Below are positions 40,682-49,736 of a DNA stretch of 64,000 nt, piece by piece; the first letter of the stretch is position 1, and each line of letters opens with the position of its first letter. Origin of the DNA: Plantibacter flavus (GTDB taxonomy: Bacteria; Actinomycetota; Actinomycetes; Actinomycetales; Microbacteriaceae). Under the pieces are notes generated by a model. It ran no database searches. It was not told the DNA's origin and was given only the letters and a program-made list of their open reading frames with translations. The translations under genes were made by a program, and so were the position numbers. The stretch spans positions 316,825 to 380,824 of the forward strand of contig NZ_FXAP01000001.1 of assembly GCF_900177615.1 (NCBI RefSeq), in the 5' to 3' direction.

Positions 40682-40702
40682 TTCGAGTCCCTCCAGGGGC
40701 AC
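40682..40702 (+). repeat. attR core (21-bp direct repeat with attL)
   Basis: Exact copy of the tRNA-Arg 3' segment at 3284-3304. The rest of the tRNA is absent here, as expected for attR. Host DNA continues from 40703. Confidence 0.9.
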
Positions 40703-40767
40703 TGTCGGAGGTTCGGCCGTCCAGGCGAGCACGGCCTCGCATGTCGGGTAGCGCTGCGAGCACGCCG

Positions 40768-40773
40768 TAGGCT
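40768..40773 (+). promoter_or_regulatory. -10 box giving a leaderless LysR transcript
   Basis: TAGGCT ends seven bases before the A of the LysR ATG, so transcription would start at or next to the start codon. No ribosome site is present between them. Confidence 0.5.
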
Positions 40774-40779
40774 CGAAGC

Positions 40780-41622
40780 ATGACGCACGACCTCCACCGC
40801 CAACTCGAACGCGACGCCATCACCCTCCGTCAGCTGCGGTCGGCCGTGGTCGTCGCGGATGCTCGGACGCTCGGCGCCGCGGCGAACCTGCTCGGGGTCG
40901 CCCAGCCGAGTCTCGCGCAGCAGCTGCGGCGGCTCGAGGCCGCGCTCGGGGTCGAGTTGTTCAGCGTTCTGGGGGAGGAGTACCGCCCGACGCGTGAGGG
41001 GCAGCGCTTCCTGTTGAAGGTCCGAACCTTCATCGACGTCGTCGCCGACATGGATCCCGCGTCACCGGCTCGGCACATCCGGGTCGGGCGTCCGCCGACG
41101 ACGTGGGACGCGGTCGTCTCCGAGGCCGGCCGACGCATCGACGTCCCGGCGGTAGCTGTCGCGATCGAACCGGTCGAGCAGCTGCACCTCGTCACCACCG
41201 GTCGTCTCGACGCCACCATCGTGCGTCTACCGATCGAGCTCCCGGACGGGCTCGCCGCCGAGGAGATCGCTGCGTTGCCGCTCGGCGTGGTCATGCGCGC
41301 GGCGCACCCGCTGTCGGCGAAGGACGTCATCGAGTGGTCCGATCTCGCCGACCAGGAGCTGCTCCGTCCCGAGCCCGGCAAGGATCCGGCGTACTCGGCG
41401 TGGTTGGCCGGCGCGCTCGCGGCGCGCGGCTGGTACCCGCGCTCGCTGACGATCGACGCGGGGAACGACACCTTGTTCCTCGACGCCCTGCGCTTCGGCG
41501 AGCGACTCGTCGCCCTTCGTCCGGTAGCTGCGATGCGGGAGGACGACGGCCTGTGCTGGCGGCCGTTCGCCGACGCACCTGAGCTCCGCGAGCGGTTCGC
41601 CCTGGTCACCCGACGCGAGTGA
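40780..41622 (+). CDS. LysR-family transcriptional regulator
   Basis: 280 aa. N-terminal winged helix (about 15-75, LGAAANLLGVAQPSLAQQLRRLEAALGVELF) and a periplasmic-binding-like effector domain (about 95-275). Probably leaderless. It directly follows attR; the divergently placed target gene usual for LysR is missing because its upstream neighbour is the prophage. Ligand unknown. Confidence 0.88.
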   Translation: MTHDLHRQLERDAITLRQLRSAVVVADARTLGAAANLLGVAQPSLAQQLRRLEAALGVELFSVLGEEYRPTREGQRFLLKVRTFIDVVADMDPASPARHIRVGRPPTTWDAVVSEAGRRIDVPAVAVAIEPVEQLHLVTTGRLDATIVRLPIELPDGLAAEEIAALPLGVVMRAAHPLSAKDVIEWSDLADQELLRPEPGKDPAYSAWLAGALAARGWYPRSLTIDAGNDTLFLDALRFGERLVALRPVAAMREDDGLCWRPFADAPELRERFALVTRRE

Positions 41623-41804
41623 GTCTGCTCGGTCTCGGTCGACGATGACACCCTCGATGCGCCCTTTTACCACCCGACCGGGATCTTCTCGCGATCAAGT
41701 CGGTCGACTTGTTCCGGATTTCTGCCGCGTTCGACACCGTCTTCTCAGCTCGGAGTGGGTACGCTTATCCCTGAATCGGGGGATGACAGAAGCAGGAAAC
41801 GCAC
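41623..41804. other. intergenic between LysR and TetR genes
   Basis: 182 bases without a gene. AGGAAA before the TetR start is the likely ribosome site. No clear terminator or operator repeat found. Confidence 0.4.
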
Positions 41805-42458
41805 ATGCCCGAACGACGACCACAGCAGCAACGAGGTCATGAACGACGCCAGACCGTCGTCGAAGGTGCCGCCCGCATGTTCGACCGGGTCGGCTACGGA
41901 CAGGCGAGCCTGTCGGACATCGCCCGCGAGGCGGGGACGACGCAGGGCTCGCTCTACTTCTACTTCCCCTCGAAAGAGGAACTGGCGATCGCCGTCATCA
42001 ACGAGCAGAGCACGCGCTCGATCGCCGCGCTGACCGCGCCGACCACCGCGCCCTCGCCGTTCGGTGGGCTGGTCCAGGCCTCCCGCCTCATCACCGAGCA
42101 GCTGCTCACCGACCCCATCACGCGCGCCGGCCTGCGGCTGTCCCTCGAGCAGGGCGTCATCCAGGCTCCGACGACCGCGTTCCACGAGCAGTGGATCGCG
42201 AGCGTCGAGGAGCGGGTGCAGGCCTCGATCGAGCTCGGTGAGTTGCAGTCTCCGCTCGAGCCGGCGGAACTGGCGAGGTCCTTCGTCGCGTTCTTCACCG
42301 GGACGCAGCTCATCTCGAACGTGCTGGCCGGCCGGACCGACCTCCTCAGCGCGGTCGACACCATGTGGCGGATCCTCATCGCGGCGGTCATCGTCGCGGA
42401 CCGTCAGGCCGAGGTGCTCGCCGTCCTCGACGCCGCCTTCGACGCGCAGGACGCCTGA
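41805..42458 (+). CDS. TetR-family regulator (ScbR/ArpA-like)
   Basis: 217 aa. The N-terminal HTH (about 15-60, VEGAARMFDRVGYGQASLSDIAREAGTTQGSLYFYFPSKEEL) and a C-terminal ligand domain resemble gamma-butyrolactone receptor-like TetR proteins (FFTGTQLISNVLAGR). No butyrolactone synthase gene is nearby, so ligand and targets are unknown. Confidence 0.85.
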   Translation: MPERRPQQQRGHERRQTVVEGAARMFDRVGYGQASLSDIAREAGTTQGSLYFYFPSKEELAIAVINEQSTRSIAALTAPTTAPSPFGGLVQASRLITEQLLTDPITRAGLRLSLEQGVIQAPTTAFHEQWIASVEERVQASIELGELQSPLEPAELARSFVAFFTGTQLISNVLAGRTDLLSAVDTMWRILIAAVIVADRQAEVLAVLDAAFDAQDA

Positions 42459-42674
42459 GATCCCGGGTGCACGTTAGGGGATAGCCCTGACGCACCTGTC
42501 GTGAGGTCACCCTAAACTCAATCAGGTGATTAACTCACTTTGCTGATCGTCGTGCGACGACGGATGGATCACGGTGTGCGGGGGCATTCCGCGTTCCATC
42601 GGCGAGGAGTTGGTTCACGTGCCGGGCTGGGCGATGTCGTGGGGGGATCGCCCAGCCGACGGCGTGTGGACGCC
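42459..42674. other. convergent intergenic region
   Basis: 216 bases between the convergent TetR and response-regulator genes. A CGTCGT/ACGACG hairpin (42548-42562) lacks a T-run. CTCAATCAGGTGATTAACTC near 42517 is A+T-rich. No gene seen. Confidence 0.4.
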
Positions 42675-43349
42675 TCAGCGGCTGACGCCTGCCGGCGCGT
42701 ACCGGTGCTCTGGACGCCCGGTGGTCCCGTACCGCAGCTGCGTGGTCAGGAGACCTCGAGCGGCCAAGGCGGAGAGGTAGCGTTGCGCCGTCGCACGTGA
42801 GACGCCGACCAGCGTGGCCACCTCGGCTGCCGAGCGCTCGCCGTCCGCCTCCGACACCGCTTCGAGGACGGCCGTCTCCGTCGCGGACCTCGACCGGGTC
42901 GTCGCCCCGGCATCGCCGGAGTGCAGGATGCGCAGGGCGCGCTCGATCGTCTCCTGGTCGGCGTTCACCGCCTCGCCGAGGACGTTCCGGAACCGGGCGT
43001 AGGCGGCGAGCCGGTCCTGGAGCACCTGTGGCGGGAACGGTTTCACCAGGTACCCGAGGGCTCCGGCACGGAGCGCTCGTCGCACGGACGCACCGTCCGA
43101 CGCTGCAGAGACGACGATGGTGTCGATCGGGAGGTCCACGAGGAGCTCGAGCCCGTTCCGATCCGGAAGGTAGCCGTCGAGGAGCACGAGGTCGGGCGGC
43201 TCGGCGGCGATGCTCCGTGCGGCCTCGGCGGCAGACCCGACAGGACTGAGCGCGCGGAACCCGTCGACCTCGTCGACGATCCGGCAGTGCAGGCGGGCGA
43301 CGTGGAAGTCGTCGTCGACGATCAGCACGGTGAGATCGGCCGCCATCAT
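42675..43349 (-). CDS. CitB/DcuR-type response regulator
   Basis: 224 aa. Receiver domain (about 1-120) with DDD near residue 11-13, phospho-acceptor in LLDGYLPDRNG and conserved VKPF Lys. C-terminal winged-helix (about 155-215, SAAEVATLVGVSRATAQRYLSALAARG). The ATG overlaps the sensor-kinase stop (ATGA). It presumably activates the divergent citrate transporter when citrate is sensed. Confidence 0.9.
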   Translation of the reverse strand: MMAADLTVLIVDDDFHVARLHCRIVDEVDGFRALSPVGSAAEAARSIAAEPPDLVLLDGYLPDRNGLELLVDLPIDTIVVSAASDGASVRRALRAGALGYLVKPFPPQVLQDRLAAYARFRNVLGEAVNADQETIERALRILHSGDAGATTRSRSATETAVLEAVSEADGERSAAEVATLVGVSRATAQRYLSALAARGLLTTQLRYGTTGRPEHRYAPAGVSR

Positions 43350-45085
43350 CCGTCTCCCGCCATGGACGGCGCCGGCTCGACCGTCCCGGGGAGCCGCGCA
43401 CAGAAGACCGCACCGTGTTCGCCGCGGACGCCGGGGGAGGCCAACCAGACGTCCCCTCCTCGACGACGGGCGATGTCGCGTGAGAGGGGCAGACCGAACC
43501 CGTGGCCGTGGACGTCGTCCAGGTCGCCGTGGTCGATGGTCGGGGAGGCGGGTGGAGCGTCGTCCTGGCCGGTCGCCGCGACGCCGTCGCCCGAGTCCAT
43601 CACGGAGCAGTGCAGCTCGGTGCCGTGGTCGAGGACCTCGACCTCCACCCAGGCCGGTCGGACCCGGCCGGCGACGGCCGCGTTCACCGCATTGTCGAGC
43701 AGGTTGCCGAGGACGGTGGTCACGTCTTCAGGATCGCACAGCGACCCGGTGACGAGGGTCTCGGAGCCGATGGTGACGAGCACCCCGCGTTCTGCGGCTT
43801 CAACGCCCTTCGCACCGAGGAAGGCCTGGAGGTAGGGCTCGGTGAGGCGGTCCGCGTGTTGGACGGGGTACTTGAGCGGTCCGTGATCGAGCACGTTGGC
43901 GAGATAGTCGCGAGCCTCGGCGTCCTGCCCGGTCTCGAGGAGGCCGGAGATCGCGTGCAACCGGTTCGCGAACTCGTGCCGCTGCGCGCGGAGGGCGGTC
44001 GTCATCGTGGCGACCGCGTCGAGCCGCCGGGTGAGCGCCTCGACGTCGGTGCGGTCGCGGACGACGACCACCCGCCCGAGGTCGACGCCGTCCCGGGACA
44101 CGGGCCGGACGTCGACGAAGAGGACGCGGGACCCGACGACGAGCTGGGCTGAGGTCGGGGTCGCGGCGTCGTCCGCGACGAGGTCCACCAGTCGATCGGG
44201 CAGGTCGAGGTCGTCGAACCGGCGGCCGATGACCGATCCGATGCCGAGGAGCCTGGCCGCCTGATCGGTGCACACCGTCACGACGCCGTTCGGCGAGACG
44301 CCGAGGACGCCTTCGCCGACTCCGCCGAGGACGGCAGCCTGGTTCTGCACGAGCGCGGCGAGTTCCTCCGGTCCGAGGCCGAGCGTCAGCCGCCGCAGCC
44401 GGCGCCGGATGAGCATCGAAGCGACCAGGCCGATCGTCAGCGCGAGCAGCGCTGCGCCGACGACCAGCATGGTTTCGCCCACGACGTCGGCGAACACGCG
44501 CTGCGGGGCGAACCCGACGCTGATCTCGCCGACGACCTCGCCGGCGCCGGACGAGACCACGGCCCCACCGGTGTCGGAGGACTCGGCGGCGAAGACGGGC
44601 ACCTTGGCGCGGGCGGACGGTCCGAGGGTGCCGGTCTCCCACGAGACCGACTCCGTCCCGGCCAGGGCCGCTTCCGCACTGGTGCTCACCCGGAGCCCGA
44701 GCTGGTCGGGGTCGGGGTGCGCCAGACGGATCCCGCGCTCGTCGGTGACGACCACGAAGAGCGCCCCGGTCCGTGCGCCGACCTCACGGCCGAGCTGCTG
44801 CAGGGGACCGGTCCGGAGGTCGGCCGCCGTCGGCGTCCCCGGGGTCCGCGCCTCGAGCGTCACGGCGGTGCGGACGTCGGGATCGCTCGCGACACTCTGG
44901 GCGATCGCGAGGGCGGTGGACTGGGCTTCGTGCACGAGGCGCTCGCTGCTCATCCAGGCGAACACGCCCGTGCACACGGCGACGACCGCGATGACGACGA
45001 CCAGCTGCAGCACGAGCACCTGCGCCGCGAAGCTGGAGCGCCCGCCCCGTCGTCGACCTGGCCGCTCCGCTTCGTCGCCGATCAT
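43346..45085 (-). CDS. CitA/DcuS-type sensor histidine kinase
   Basis: 579 aa. Membrane segment (about 18-42), extracytoplasmic sensor domain (about 43-180, VVVTDERGIRLAHPDPDQLG as in CitA citrate sensors), second membrane segment (about 190-212), PAS domain (about 225-325), HisKA-type QRHEFANRLHAISGL phospho-acceptor and HATPase (about 420-570). The ATG at 45085 begins just before the first membrane helix; the frame is open further upstream but without a ribosome site. It forms an operon with the regulator. Confidence 0.9.
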   Translation of the reverse strand: MIGDEAERPGRRRGGRSSFAAQVLVLQLVVVIAVVAVCTGVFAWMSSERLVHEAQSTALAIAQSVASDPDVRTAVTLEARTPGTPTAADLRTGPLQQLGREVGARTGALFVVVTDERGIRLAHPDPDQLGLRVSTSAEAALAGTESVSWETGTLGPSARAKVPVFAAESSDTGGAVVSSGAGEVVGEISVGFAPQRVFADVVGETMLVVGAALLALTIGLVASMLIRRRLRRLTLGLGPEELAALVQNQAAVLGGVGEGVLGVSPNGVVTVCTDQAARLLGIGSVIGRRFDDLDLPDRLVDLVADDAATPTSAQLVVGSRVLFVDVRPVSRDGVDLGRVVVVRDRTDVEALTRRLDAVATMTTALRAQRHEFANRLHAISGLLETGQDAEARDYLANVLDHGPLKYPVQHADRLTEPYLQAFLGAKGVEAAERGVLVTIGSETLVTGSLCDPEDVTTVLGNLLDNAVNAAVAGRVRPAWVEVEVLDHGTELHCSVMDSGDGVAATGQDDAPPASPTIDHGDLDDVHGHGFGLPLSRDIARRRGGDVWLASPGVRGEHGAVFCARLPGTVEPAPSMAGDG

Positions 45086-45313
45086 GGCTCCGATCGTACG
45101 TCGCCGGGGCGATGGGCGGCGTCGACCGCGTGATGAGCAGAATGCGCAGAAGGCGGTGTAACCCGCAGATCCGAGCCGAACGCCCACAAGCGAGACAGCT
45201 CCGCGCCACTCCCGTACGGTTCCGGGAACGCCCGCCGCACTCGGTCCATCGCCCGTGTCGCCGCGTAGCGTCCCGTCGTGCACACCGCGGTGCACGCAGA
45301 CGAAGGAGTCGAC

Positions 45314-46738
45314 ATGCTGGTCATTCTCGGATTCGCGATGATCCTCACCTTCATGGTGCTGATCATGACGAAGCGCCTCACCCCGATGGTGGCGCTCATC
45401 ATCGTCCCCACGGTCTTCGGGCTGTTCGCGGGCGCCGGACTCGGGCTCGGCGACATGGTCATCGAGGCGATCGGCAGCCTCGCTCCGACTGCCGCCCTGT
45501 TGATGTTCGCGATCATGTACTTCGGGATCATGATCGACGTCGGGCTCTTCGACCCGCTCGTCCGGTTCATCGTCCGCGCGCTGGGCAACGACCCGGCGAA
45601 GATCGTCGTCGGTACGGCGCTCCTCGCGGGTGCGGTGTCACTCGACGGCGACGGGTCGACGACGTTCATCGTGACGACCGCCGCGATGCTGCCGATCTAC
45701 CTGCGGCTCGGCATGAACCCGGTCGTCCTCACCTGCGTCGCCGGGCTCGCGAACGGCACGCTCAACATCGTCCCGTGGGGTGGGCCGACCGTCCGAGCCG
45801 CTTCGGCCCTGGGTGTCTCGCCCACCGATATCTTCGTCCCGATGCTGCCGTCGCTCGCCGCCGGCCTCGTCCTCGTGTTCGCCTTCGCCTGGTTCCTGGG
45901 GCTCGGGGAGCGTAAGCGCCTCGCAGGCGTCGACCTCCTCGGCGACGGTGCCTCCGGCGTCGCCGCACCGGGTTCGGGTTCCGGGCCCGCCGACCACCCG
46001 CTCACCGGCGGCATGTCGACGACCTTCTCGACCAGTGCCCGTGGGCGCCTCGCGACCCTCGTCCGCCCCGACGACACGGCCATGGCCGACACGATGCTCG
46101 ACCCCGAGCGCGACACCCTGCGCCCGCGACTGATCTGGGTCAACCTCGTGCTCACGGTCGCCGTCATGACGCTGCTCGTGCTCGACCTCGTGCCGTTGCC
46201 CTACGTGTTCATGGTCGGCACCGCCATCGCCCTCCTGGTGAACTTCCCGCGGCTCGCGCAGCAGTCCAAGGAGATCGTCGCCCACGCCCCGAGCATCGTC
46301 GGCGTCGTCTCGATGGTGCTCGCGGCCGGTGTGCTGATCGGCGTCCTCAACGGGACCGGCATGGTCACCGCGATGGCCGACTGGATCGTCGACATCATCC
46401 CGACGGAGCTCGGTCCGTTCCTCGCGGTCATCACCGGGGTGCTCAGCATCCCGATGACGTTCTTCATGAGCAACGACGCGTTCTACTTCGGGATCCTGCC
46501 GGTGCTGGCCGAGAGCGCCTCGACCTTCGGCATCGAACCGGTCGAGATGGCGCGCGCGTCGATCACGGGTCAGCCGGTCCACCTGCAGAGCCCGCTCGTG
46601 CCGGCCATTCTCCTGCTCGTCTCGCTCGCCAGCGTGAACCTCGGCGACCACCACAAGAAGGTCCTGTGGCGCGCCGCGATCGTCTCGCTCGTGATGCTCG
46701 TGGTCGGCGTGCTCGTCGGCACCATCCCGTTCGGCTGA
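45314..46738 (+). CDS. CitMHS-family citrate transporter
   Basis: 474 aa, about 12 membrane segments. CitMHS hallmarks include VSLDGDGSTTFIVTTAAMLPIY and NIVPWGGPTVRAASALG. A central cytoplasmic loop (about 205-275) is long. GAAGGAG at 45302-45308 precedes the ATG. The family imports metal-complexed citrate. It is divergent from the CitAB-like two-component genes, as is typical of citrate-regulated loci. Confidence 0.92.
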   Translation: MLVILGFAMILTFMVLIMTKRLTPMVALIIVPTVFGLFAGAGLGLGDMVIEAIGSLAPTAALLMFAIMYFGIMIDVGLFDPLVRFIVRALGNDPAKIVVGTALLAGAVSLDGDGSTTFIVTTAAMLPIYLRLGMNPVVLTCVAGLANGTLNIVPWGGPTVRAASALGVSPTDIFVPMLPSLAAGLVLVFAFAWFLGLGERKRLAGVDLLGDGASGVAAPGSGSGPADHPLTGGMSTTFSTSARGRLATLVRPDDTAMADTMLDPERDTLRPRLIWVNLVLTVAVMTLLVLDLVPLPYVFMVGTAIALLVNFPRLAQQSKEIVAHAPSIVGVVSMVLAAGVLIGVLNGTGMVTAMADWIVDIIPTELGPFLAVITGVLSIPMTFFMSNDAFYFGILPVLAESASTFGIEPVEMARASITGQPVHLQSPLVPAILLLVSLASVNLGDHHKKVLWRAAIVSLVMLVVGVLVGTIPFG

Positions 46739-46757
46739 CACCGGCGGGCGCCGAGGC

Positions 46758-47255
46758 TCAACGCGTGGTCGTCCAGTCGAGGTTGACGATGTCGCCGATG
46801 TAGATGTCGAGTCCGAGACCGGGGATCGACGGGTTCATGCGGAGCAACTGCTGCTGCGGCAGGTCGAAGCGCTGCGCGATGTCGAAGAACACGTCGCCGG
46901 CGACCACCGTGTAACTGATCGGGTTGCCATCGGCGTCCGAGACGACCGGGCCGAGCGCACCGTCCCGTGGCCCGAGGTCGAACGCTGGGCCCTCCGGAAT
47001 CGGTTCCGCCGGTTCCGCCGGCGCGTTCGGCACGATCGGCGCCGGTTCCGGAGGCAGCGCGTCGCGTGCGGTCGAGGTGGGCAGCGGGGCGACCGAGGGC
47101 GACGGCTCCGGCTGCTGGGTGACGACGACCGTCACCGGAGGCGGGGCCGGCTCCGAGACGCAGCCGCTGAGGGCGAGGAGACCGACGACGCCGATCGCGA
47201 GGTTCCGGGCGTGCGACAGCGCACGTCGACGTCCGGTCGATTCCTTCGGCCCCAC
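46758..47255 (-). CDS. LysM-domain lipoprotein
   Basis: 165 aa. The signal peptide ends in lipobox LSGC (Cys32), then a Pro-rich spacer (about 38-100) and one C-terminal LysM domain (about 112-160, ISYTVVAGDVFFDIAQRFDLPQQ). It would bind peptidoglycan at the outer face of the membrane. Convergent with the citrate transporter. No catalytic domain. Confidence 0.85.
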   Translation of the reverse strand: MGPKESTGRRRALSHARNLAIGVVGLLALSGCVSEPAPPPVTVVVTQQPEPSPSVAPLPTSTARDALPPEPAPIVPNAPAEPAEPIPEGPAFDLGPRDGALGPVVSDADGNPISYTVVAGDVFFDIAQRFDLPQQQLLRMNPSIPGLGLDIYIGDIVNLDWTTTR

Positions 47256-47388
47256 AGCGCATCCCCCCAGGATGGACCGGGCCCTCAGCGCGGTCGGCGG
47301 GGGCTCGGTCGAACCCTCAGCCTACGGCGAGGCGCTGCGAGTCCGAGCAGGGCTAGCCCCGAGATCCCGAGCGCCGGAGGCCCTCCAG

Positions 47389-47394
47389 TAGGCT
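47389..47394 (+). promoter_or_regulatory. -10 box of the oxidoreductase gene
   Basis: TAGGCT lies 26 bases before the ATG at 47421, giving a short leader that contains GAAGGAGAG. Same -10 sequence as other host promoters in this window. Confidence 0.5.
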
Positions 47395-47420
47395 GCTGGA
47401 ACGCGCATCGAAGGAGAGCC

Positions 47421-48455
47421 ATGACGGAGCAGGACATCGACCGGACCGGAACGGGAACCCCCGCGGCAGGCCCGTCCACCGGCTTGCGATGGGGCATCCT
47501 CGGCCCCGCCGGCGTCGCGAAGAGCTTCACCGCCGACCTCCGACGGCACGGCTTCGACGTCCGGGCCGTCGCCTCGCGATCCGCCGAGACCGCGGCCGCG
47601 TTCGCCGCCGAGTTCGACATCCCGAACGTCCACGTGGGGTACGAGGCGCTCGCCGCCGACCCCGAGGTCGACGTGATCTACATCGCGACCCCGCACCCGT
47701 TCCACGCCGAGCAGGCGGTGCTGGCGCTCGACGCCGGGAAGCACGTCCTCATCGAGAAGCCCTTCACCCTCAACGCCGCCGAGGCGCAGGCGGTCGTGGC
47801 ACTCGCCGCGGAGCGCGGTCTGGTCGTCCTCGAGGCGATGTGGACCCGGTTCCTCCCGCACATGGTCCGGCTCCGCGAGCTGCTCGCCGACGGTGTCATC
47901 GGACAGCCGCGCAGCCTCGTCGCCGATCACACCCAGCTGCTCTCGGACGACCCGGAGCACCGCATGAACAACCTCGAGCTGGGCGGCGGCGCGCTGCTCG
48001 ACCTCGGCGTGTACCCGGTCTCCTTCGCGTCGTCCGTCTTCGGGACCCCGACGACGATCCAGGCCACGGCCGCGCTCCGTGACACGGGGGCGGACATGCA
48101 GGTCGCGACCCTGTTCGGCTACGCGGACGGCCAGGTGGCGAACACCCTGTCGGCGAGCAACACCGTCGGCCCGAACCGCGCGGCCATCGTGGGGACCGAC
48201 GGCTGGATCGAGTTCGACCGCGTCTGGTACACGGCGACGACCTTCCGGGTGTTCGGCACCGACGGTGAGGTCGTGGAGACCTACCGTTCCGAGGTGGACG
48301 GCCGCGGCATGCACTTCCAGGCGTGGGAGCTCGAACGGCTCGCCTCCGAGGGCCGGCTCTCCGGTGACATCATGCCGCTCGCCGAGACGGTCGCGATCAT
48401 GGAGACCCTCGACGAGGTCAGGCGCCAGATCGGCGTCCGGTACCCGGGCGAGTGA
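47421..48455 (+). CDS. Gfo/Idh/MocA-family oxidoreductase
   Basis: 344 aa. Rossmann fold at the N-terminus (WGILGPAGVAKSF, about 24-36), the family EKPFTLN Lys motif (about 113-120) and the C-terminal beta-sheet domain (about 150-340). NAD(P)-dependent dehydrogenase on a sugar or inositol-like substrate; specificity cannot be told. The 3' end overlaps the convergent glycosyltransferase gene by 38 bases. Confidence 0.88.
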   Translation: MTEQDIDRTGTGTPAAGPSTGLRWGILGPAGVAKSFTADLRRHGFDVRAVASRSAETAAAFAAEFDIPNVHVGYEALAADPEVDVIYIATPHPFHAEQAVLALDAGKHVLIEKPFTLNAAEAQAVVALAAERGLVVLEAMWTRFLPHMVRLRELLADGVIGQPRSLVADHTQLLSDDPEHRMNNLELGGGALLDLGVYPVSFASSVFGTPTTIQATAALRDTGADMQVATLFGYADGQVANTLSASNTVGPNRAAIVGTDGWIEFDRVWYTATTFRVFGTDGEVVETYRSEVDGRGMHFQAWELERLASEGRLSGDIMPLAETVAIMETLDEVRRQIGVRYPGE

Positions 48456-49626
48456 CCCGAGGCACCTGAACACGCGGGTCGAGACCGCTCCGCCGTGCCC
48501 GAGCGCCCTCGTGCAACTCGATGGCGTCGCTGTAGTGCCCGATCAGGGCGCTGCTGACGCTCTTCCAACTGCGCGGCAGGACGCCCGCCCGAGCTGCGGC
48601 ACCGAACGCCGCCCGCTTCACCTCGTCGCCCACGAGGTCCTGGACGAACCCGCGCAGCTGTTCGAGCCTGCCGGGTTCGTAGAGCCACCCGGTGCGGCTG
48701 GAGTCGACGAGGTCCACCGGTCCACCCCGACCGGTCGCGACCACGGGTACGCCAGAAGCCATCGCCTCCTGGATGGTCTGGCAGAAGGTCTCCGACTCGC
48801 CGGGGTGGACGAACACGTCCAACCCCGCCATCGCGACCGCCAGCTCCTCGCCGCCCAGGAATCCGGTGAACACCGCGTTCGGAAGTCGCTGTTCGAGCGA
48901 GGCACGCAGCGGCCCTTCGCCGACGATGACGAGCTTGACGCCCGGGAGTCCACCGAGCACCGCGAGGTCCTCGACCTGCTTCTCGGCCGCGAGCCGCCCG
49001 ACGTAGCCCACGATCCGCTCGCCGCCGGGAGCGACGGACCGACGCCAGGCCTCGCTGCGCCGTTCAGGGGAGAACCGGACGGCGTCGACGCCGCGCACCC
49101 ACAGGCGGACCCGCGGGATGGCGTGCGCCTCCAGCTGCGCGATCGACTGCCGTGACGGCGCGAGCGTGAGTGTCGACCGGCCGTGCAGGCGCTCGACGTG
49201 CTGCCACAGCAGCGCTTCGGCGACCGGGAACCCGTACCGTCCGGCGTAGGCCGGGATGTCGGTCTGGTACACGGCGACGGTCGGGACGCCCAGGCGCTCG
49301 GCGGCCTGGACGCCGCGCCAGCCGAGGACGAACGGCGAGGCCAGGTGCACCACGTCGGGGCGGAAGCCGCGGAGGAGCTCCGTGATCCGGCCGACCCCGC
49401 CGGCGGCGACCCGCACGTTCCGGTAGCGGGGGAGCGGGATCGACGGGACGCCGTCCACCCGGAAGCCCTCGTGGAGCCGCGGCGTCGAGGCCCCGGCGCC
49501 GGGGGCGATGACGAGCACCTCGTCCCCTCGGTCCGCGAAGTGCTCCATGATGCGGAGCAGGGAGTGGGTGACGCCGTTCATCTGCGGCAGGAACGACTCG
49601 GTCACGATTGCGATCCTCACACCCAT
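48418..49626 (-). CDS. GT4-family glycosyltransferase (mannosyltransferase-like)
   Basis: 402 aa GT-B fold enzyme. It starts MGVRIAIVTESFLPQMNGVT, and the nucleotide-sugar site shows VGRLAAEKQVEDL and ESETFCQTIQEAMASGVPVVA (E-x7-E). These match GDP-mannose-dependent alpha-mannosyltransferases of actinobacterial lipoglycan synthesis. The ATG at 49626 is preferred over an in-frame start 27 codons upstream. The product is probably membrane-associated. Convergent overlap with the oxidoreductase. Confidence 0.88.
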   Translation of the reverse strand: MGVRIAIVTESFLPQMNGVTHSLLRIMEHFADRGDEVLVIAPGAGASTPRLHEGFRVDGVPSIPLPRYRNVRVAAGGVGRITELLRGFRPDVVHLASPFVLGWRGVQAAERLGVPTVAVYQTDIPAYAGRYGFPVAEALLWQHVERLHGRSTLTLAPSRQSIAQLEAHAIPRVRLWVRGVDAVRFSPERRSEAWRRSVAPGGERIVGYVGRLAAEKQVEDLAVLGGLPGVKLVIVGEGPLRASLEQRLPNAVFTGFLGGEELAVAMAGLDVFVHPGESETFCQTIQEAMASGVPVVATGRGGPVDLVDSSRTGWLYEPGRLEQLRGFVQDLVGDEVKRAAFGAAARAGVLPRSWKSVSSALIGHYSDAIELHEGARARRSGLDPRVQVPRVTRPGTGRRSGA

Positions 49627-49736
49627 GATGCTCCGCGTCCTACGGGTCGCAGCGGTGCCCGGCGGGCGACGTGTCGGTGACCATCGGGTGACATCGCGGT
49701 GCCGCACGAGGAGGCGCAGCCTGCTTTACTTATCCC

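Larger units (their letters stand above)
3284..40702. mobile_element. 37.4-kb siphovirus prophage in tRNA-Arg(CCT)
   Basis: It is bounded by an exact 21-bp duplication of the tRNA 3' end. It contains integrase, repressor, excisionase-like, replication, terminase, portal, capsid, tail (tape measure, Dit, Tal, spike) and lysis genes, apparently all intact, in canonical order. Structural genes read rightward; the int-repressor operon and accessory genes at both ends read leftward. A non-contractile tail is inferred from the single major tail protein, the G/GT chaperone pair and the absence of sheath or baseplate wedge genes. It is probably inducible. The doubtful points are the integrase active site (HDLKH) and a second integrase at the right end. 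Confidence 0.93.
40195..40770 (+). pseudogene. degenerate HNH-like gene running through attR
   Basis: The first about 115 codons encode a plausible protein with the HNH-like pattern GECWVWTGG ... HPRQFIDEFFGEHLPDD ... CSEPLCVFHP; the catalytic Asp-His is replaced (SRRRDC). Beyond a run of 13 C at 40539-40551 the frame turns into low-quality sequence, crosses the attR core and ends in host DNA. The C-run probably marks a frameshift. The original 3' end is lost. Confidence 0.5.

Noticed and set aside
3284-40702. Integrative conjugative element
   Set aside because: No relaxase, coupling protein or type IV secretion genes; a full set of virion genes is present.
42535-43413. 292-codon minus-strand frame over the response regulator
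   Set aside because: Almost pure Arg/Pro/Ala shadow of the response-regulator gene.
45638-46741. 367-codon minus-strand frame opposite the citrate transporter
   Set aside because: His/Asp/Glu/Arg-rich shadow of membrane-segment codons, with no ribosome site or motif.
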